From: Opitutales bacterium
GTDB taxonomy: Bacteria > Verrucomicrobiota > Verrucomicrobiia > Opitutales > Intestinicryptomonadaceae
Direction: 5' to 3'
Assembly: GCA_015061945.1 (NCBI GenBank)
Contig: SUVP01000001.1
Coordinates: 372,001 to 436,000, forward strand
Length of the DNA stretch: 64,000 nt
Position numbers and translations under genes: made by a program. Below the pieces are notes generated by a model, which saw only the letters and a list, made by a program, of their open reading frames with translations, was not told the DNA's origin and did no database searches. Shown in pieces: positions 61,820-64,000 of this stretch; position 1 is the stretch's first letter, and each line of letters opens with the position of its first letter.

Positions 61820-62166
61820 ACAGACCTATTCTACCAAAAGTTTCTAATCTTATAATCATAGTTTTCTAATTCTTAGTGCCAAACTTTTCAACAAAGACTT
61901 TATTTAAACATTCTTTTTTTCACACTATCAAAATATGTATGGGGTATCATTTGAGCGACAAATTGCGTGGAGTAAACGCAAGCTTATACGATTTTATGTT
62001 GAATGGCTTTCTTTTGCGTAGCCAATAAGTAGCTTTTTTGTTGACAGAAAAGCACAACTTTTATACCTATCTCGAAAAATAGTGTTATTCACACAATAAA
62101 TGAATTAATTAAAGCAGAATATACACGTGTGTATCCTCAACAAGAGGAAACGAAAGGAGAATAACT
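61820..62166. promoter_or_regulatory. Non-coding stretch with candidate promoter for the small gene
   Basis: No gene is visible in these ~350 bases. TTGACA at 62041-62046 is followed after 15 bases by TATACC, a possible plus-strand promoter for the 67-codon gene at 62167. A partial palindrome ATACACGTGTGTAT lies at 62121-62134. The rest is AT-rich without recognisable structure. Confidence 0.35.
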
Positions 62167-62370
62167 ATGCCATGGCCGGAAGATGACCCAATGTTTAAAG
62201 CCGAGTTAAATAATAAAGTTGTATATGGAGGCGATGAATCAAGTCCATCAGGAAATTTATTGTTTTTACTTGTAATGATAGATTTTATTCAGGCGGGTTG
62301 TTTAACTGATTTTTGTGTAACCATTGAAATAATGAAATTTATTAAGAAGCTTATCTCATTTATCTCATAA
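62167..62370 (+). CDS. Small protein of unknown function in the tmRNA islet
   Basis: A 67-aa product with an acidic N-terminus (PWPEDDPMFKAEL) and a hydrophobic second half (LLFLLVMIDFIQAGCLT, then IMKFIKKLISFIS), possibly membrane-bound. AAGGAGA at 62154-62160 stands 7 nt upstream of the ATG, a good ribosome-binding site, which supports translation. I do not recognise the family. It lies between the twin inverted repeats and the right-hand copy of the tmRNA end, on the strand opposite to the ATPase. Confidence 0.5.
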   Translation: MPWPEDDPMFKAELNNKVVYGGDESSPSGNLLFLLVMIDFIQAGCLTDFCVTIEIMKFIKKLISFIS

Positions 62371-62425
62371 AAGAAAGTAATTTAAAAAAAGCAAATTGAT
62401 TATATTTTATAATAACGTCGAGTAT

Positions 62426-62443
62426 CTCATCCCCACCATTTGA
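62426..62443 (+). repeat. Putative attachment site (right), partial copy of tmRNA 3' end
   Basis: CTCATCCCCACCATTTGA matches the tmRNA 3' end plus flank at 60164-60181 in 16 of 18 positions, including CCACCATTTGA unbroken. It lies in the same orientation, 2.26 kb away, just before the clpP terminator. Confidence 0.5.
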
Positions 62444-62444
62444 C

Positions 62445-62488
62445 AAAAAACGGACAACCTGATTTTGAGTTGTCCGTTTTTATTTTTT
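62445..62488. terminator. Terminator of metX-metW-clpP
   Basis: AAAACGGACAAC (62447-62458) pairs perfectly with GTTGTCCGTTTT (62469-62480), with A-run and T-run on the two sides. It lies 21 nt after the clpP stop and can work in both directions. Confidence 0.9.
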
Positions 62489-62500
62489 TGAAAGTTGAGA

Positions 62501-63091
62501 TTACAAACTTGTGATAATTTCGTCTGCCAAACCGTATTCGATTGCTTCTTGTGCGGTAAGGAAAAAGTCTCTATCGGTATCTTTTGCGATTTTTTCAATC
62601 GGTTGCCCCGACGCATCTGCGAGAATCTTATTCAATTCTTGACGCATACGTTCAAGCTCTTTTGCTTGGATATGAATATCGACTGCCGAACCGCTCATTT
62701 GTCCCATAATCAATGGTTGGTGAATCATCACTCTTGCACTTGGGAAAAGGAATCGTTTACCTTTTGGTGCAGCCGAAAGAAGTATTGAACCCATACTCAT
62801 TGCGATTCCAATTACGACTACTTTTATCGGTGCTTTAATCAATTTCATTGTGTCGTAAATCGACATCCCTGCACTAATTGAACCACCTGGTGTACTCATA
62901 TACAAAGTGATTTCTTTTTTGTGGTCGAGCATATCCAAATACAAAAGTTTGCGAACAATATCGGCTGCACTTTCGTCAGACACTTCGTCCCACAAGAAAA
63001 TTTTTCTTTCTTCGATAAAACGCTTATTGATTTCGTTTGCGAGAGCTACATTCTTTGGCTCGTCTTTTTTTTCACATTCTTTACTCTTCAT
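62501..63091 (-). CDS. clpP: ATP-dependent Clp protease proteolytic subunit
   Basis: A serine peptidase that forms tetradecameric barrels with ClpX/ClpA-type unfoldases and degrades, among others, tmRNA-tagged proteins. The 196-aa protein has the catalytic Ser99 in IGIAMSMGSILL, His124 in ARVMIHQPL and Asp in the DTDRD motif near 171-175. The family usually has SMGAFLL; here it is SMGSILL. The N-terminus (IFLWDEVSDESAADIVRKLLYLD) is that of ClpP, with a charged 20-residue lead. It is the last gene of metX-metW-clpP (2 nt after metW); no clpX is seen next to it, so it may be an additional ClpP copy. Confidence 0.92.
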   Translation of the reverse strand: MKSKECEKKDEPKNVALANEINKRFIEERKIFLWDEVSDESAADIVRKLLYLDMLDHKKEITLYMSTPGGSISAGMSIYDTMKLIKAPIKVVVIGIAMSMGSILLSAAPKGKRFLFPSARVMIHQPLIMGQMSGSAVDIHIQAKELERMRQELNKILADASGQPIEKIAKDTDRDFFLTAQEAIEYGLADEIITSL

Positions 63092-63093
63092 AA

Positions 63094-63723
63094 TTATTTA
63101 TTCTTTTTTGAAATTTCAAATATTGCGTATCCCGAAAGGATATTCGGGAATATTTTGCAAGGGGTTTCCCAATCGCCACGCAAGAAATGAGTCCTTAAGA
63201 TATTTATATCGGAACTTGCACAAAAATCTTTAAAAGAATTTACACAAATCGGATTCATCGGGCGGGCTGTATCCCATTTTGACGGGAAAACTTCGTTGAC
63301 AATTCGCTCACCTTTCAAGATGTAAGACAATCTATTTCGCCAATATCCGTGATTGACAAACCCGACTGCCACACGCTTACCGACTCGCAACGCCTCCATT
63401 ACAACTTCGCGTGCGTTCTCTAATTCAGGGAGTGTACGCGAGCATATAATCCAGTCGAAAGAATTGTCGTCAAAAGCCGAGAGAGCGTCGAGAATATCAC
63501 CATGATAAACATTCACACCACGTTTAATTGCGTATGTGATTTTATCAAAATCTGTATCTACGCCTACTCCATAGATATGTTTTTGACGTGTCAATTCGTC
63601 GAGTAATATTCCACGACCACAGCCCAAATCGAGCACTTTTTCGCCGTTCGATATCCACTCGCTAATCGCCTTTAACTCTACTTTTCTTTTGGAGCGAGAT
63701 TTTATGTTTGCGTCATCAGTCAT
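63094..63723 (-). CDS. metW: MetW-like methionine biosynthesis methyltransferase-fold protein
   Basis: The 209-aa protein has an SAM-dependent methyltransferase fold: motif I VLDLGCGRGILLDELT (about residues 30-45), GVDTDFDKI, and DNSFDWIICSRTLPELENAREVVMEALRVGKRVAVGFVNHGYW, the MetW signature. MetW forms a functional pair with MetX, the homoserine acyltransferase, in proteobacteria and others. Its start overlaps the end of metX by 8 nt, which supports the assignment. A longer-than-usual N-terminus precedes the fold by ~20 residues. Confidence 0.92.
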   Translation of the reverse strand: MTDDANIKSRSKRKVELKAISEWISNGEKVLDLGCGRGILLDELTRQKHIYGVGVDTDFDKITYAIKRGVNVYHGDILDALSAFDDNSFDWIICSRTLPELENAREVVMEALRVGKRVAVGFVNHGYWRNRLSYILKGERIVNEVFPSKWDTARPMNPICVNSFKDFCASSDINILRTHFLRGDWETPCKIFPNILSGYAIFEISKKNK

Positions 63724-64000
63724 TCAAGAAATACTCCACAAGTTTATAAAGTTTAGGTGAATGGATTAGGAACGAGTCATGCCCTAAATCGCTTTTAATT
63801 TCGGCGTATGATGCGGTTTTCCCGATTCGCAACAATGCCTTTACAATTTCACGATTCTGTTCTGGTGGGAAAAGCCAGTCCGACGTGAAACCGACAACAA
63901 GAGCTTTTGCTTGTACATTTTCAAAAGCCTTTTCCAAACTTCCGCCCTCGCTACGCAAGTCGAAAAGATCGAGAGCACGGGTGAAGTACAGATACGAGTT
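63716..64000 (-). CDS. metX: Homoserine O-acetyltransferase (partial, 5' end outside window)
   Basis: The C-terminal 94 codons of an alpha/beta-hydrolase that acylates homoserine for methionine synthesis. The visible part begins NSYLYFTRALDLFDL, continues ALVVGFTSDWLFPPEQNREIV with the catalytic Asp, and ends SDLGHDSFLIHSPKLYKLVEYFL with the catalytic His. This is the conserved end of MetX. It overlaps metW by 8 nt. The homoserine it uses would come from hom at 14660. Confidence 0.92.
   Translation of the reverse strand, partial: NSYLYFTRALDLFDLRSEGGSLEKAFENVQAKALVVGFTSDWLFPPEQNREIVKALLRIGKTASYAEIKSDLGHDSFLIHSPKLYKLVEYFLND

Overview
The window reads as chromosomal DNA of a Gram-negative, AT-leaning bacterium of the PVC group, most likely a carbohydrate-degrading, possibly gut-associated member of Verrucomicrobiota (Opitutae/Puniceicoccales-like). 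The evidence is a PEP-CTERM protein with an autotransporter-like repetitive body, several secreted or lipoprotein glycoside hydrolases, a LacI-type regulator, a Tat-exported Gfo/Idh/MocA oxidoreductase, KdsA and an LptF/G-type permease (LPS), GatCAB, and a standard one-piece tmRNA. The taxonomic call is inference from gene content.

Layout: 1-10.8 kb is a minus-strand housekeeping block: an ABC-F ATPase cut by the window edge, pta, and the compact run gatC-gatA-gatB-ste24-nif3-aroQ-uvrD. 10.8-14.6 kb holds an endonuclease/exonuclease/phosphatase (EEP) lipoprotein co-transcribed with a clan-A glycoside hydrolase, and a divergent chagasin-like (I42) lipoprotein. 14.6-18.2 kb is serA-plsY-hom, divergent from a PEP-CTERM protein followed by a porin. 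21.9-28 kb carries a GH5-like lipoprotein with a SanA/DUF218 membrane protein, rhaA, and lptF/G-purD. 28-34.7 kb is a second EEP plus glycoside hydrolase pair, a secreted GH13 amylase and a GH43. 34.7-37.1 kb is pyrG-kdsA; 37.2-42.4 kb holds lacI, a divergent oxidoreductase, glgC and pyrD. 42.5-48.6 kb is a plus-strand run sulP-rlmH-unknown-lutA-lutB-lutC. 48.7-51.4 kb has a putative periplasmic immunity-type protein, a truncated cell-wall toxin domain and an MsbA-like ABC exporter. 51.5-57.8 kb is a nonulosonic acid (pseudaminic acid) cluster with an unusual make-up. 59.8-62.5 kb is tmRNA followed by a small islet with an AAA/DUF4143 ATPase. 62.5-64 kb is metX-metW-clpP, cut by the window edge.

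Points most worth a second look: (1) a hidden L,D-transpeptidase-like (DUF2778/Tlde1-like) toxin C-terminus with no start codon, joined by an ATGA overlap to a signal-peptide-bearing partner (49275-49649 and 48739-49278); (2) an 18-bp imperfect copy (16/18) of the tmRNA 3' end at 62426-62443, which bounds a 2.3-kb islet with twin inverted repeats; (3) a CTP synthase whose glutaminase nucleophile Cys is encoded as Gly; (4) a pse cluster without pseG, with a metal-binding TIM barrel between pseF and a PseH-PseI fusion; (5) two independent operonic pairings of a secreted EEP enzyme with a clan-A glycoside hydrolase. No CRISPR array, insertion sequence or rRNA was seen.
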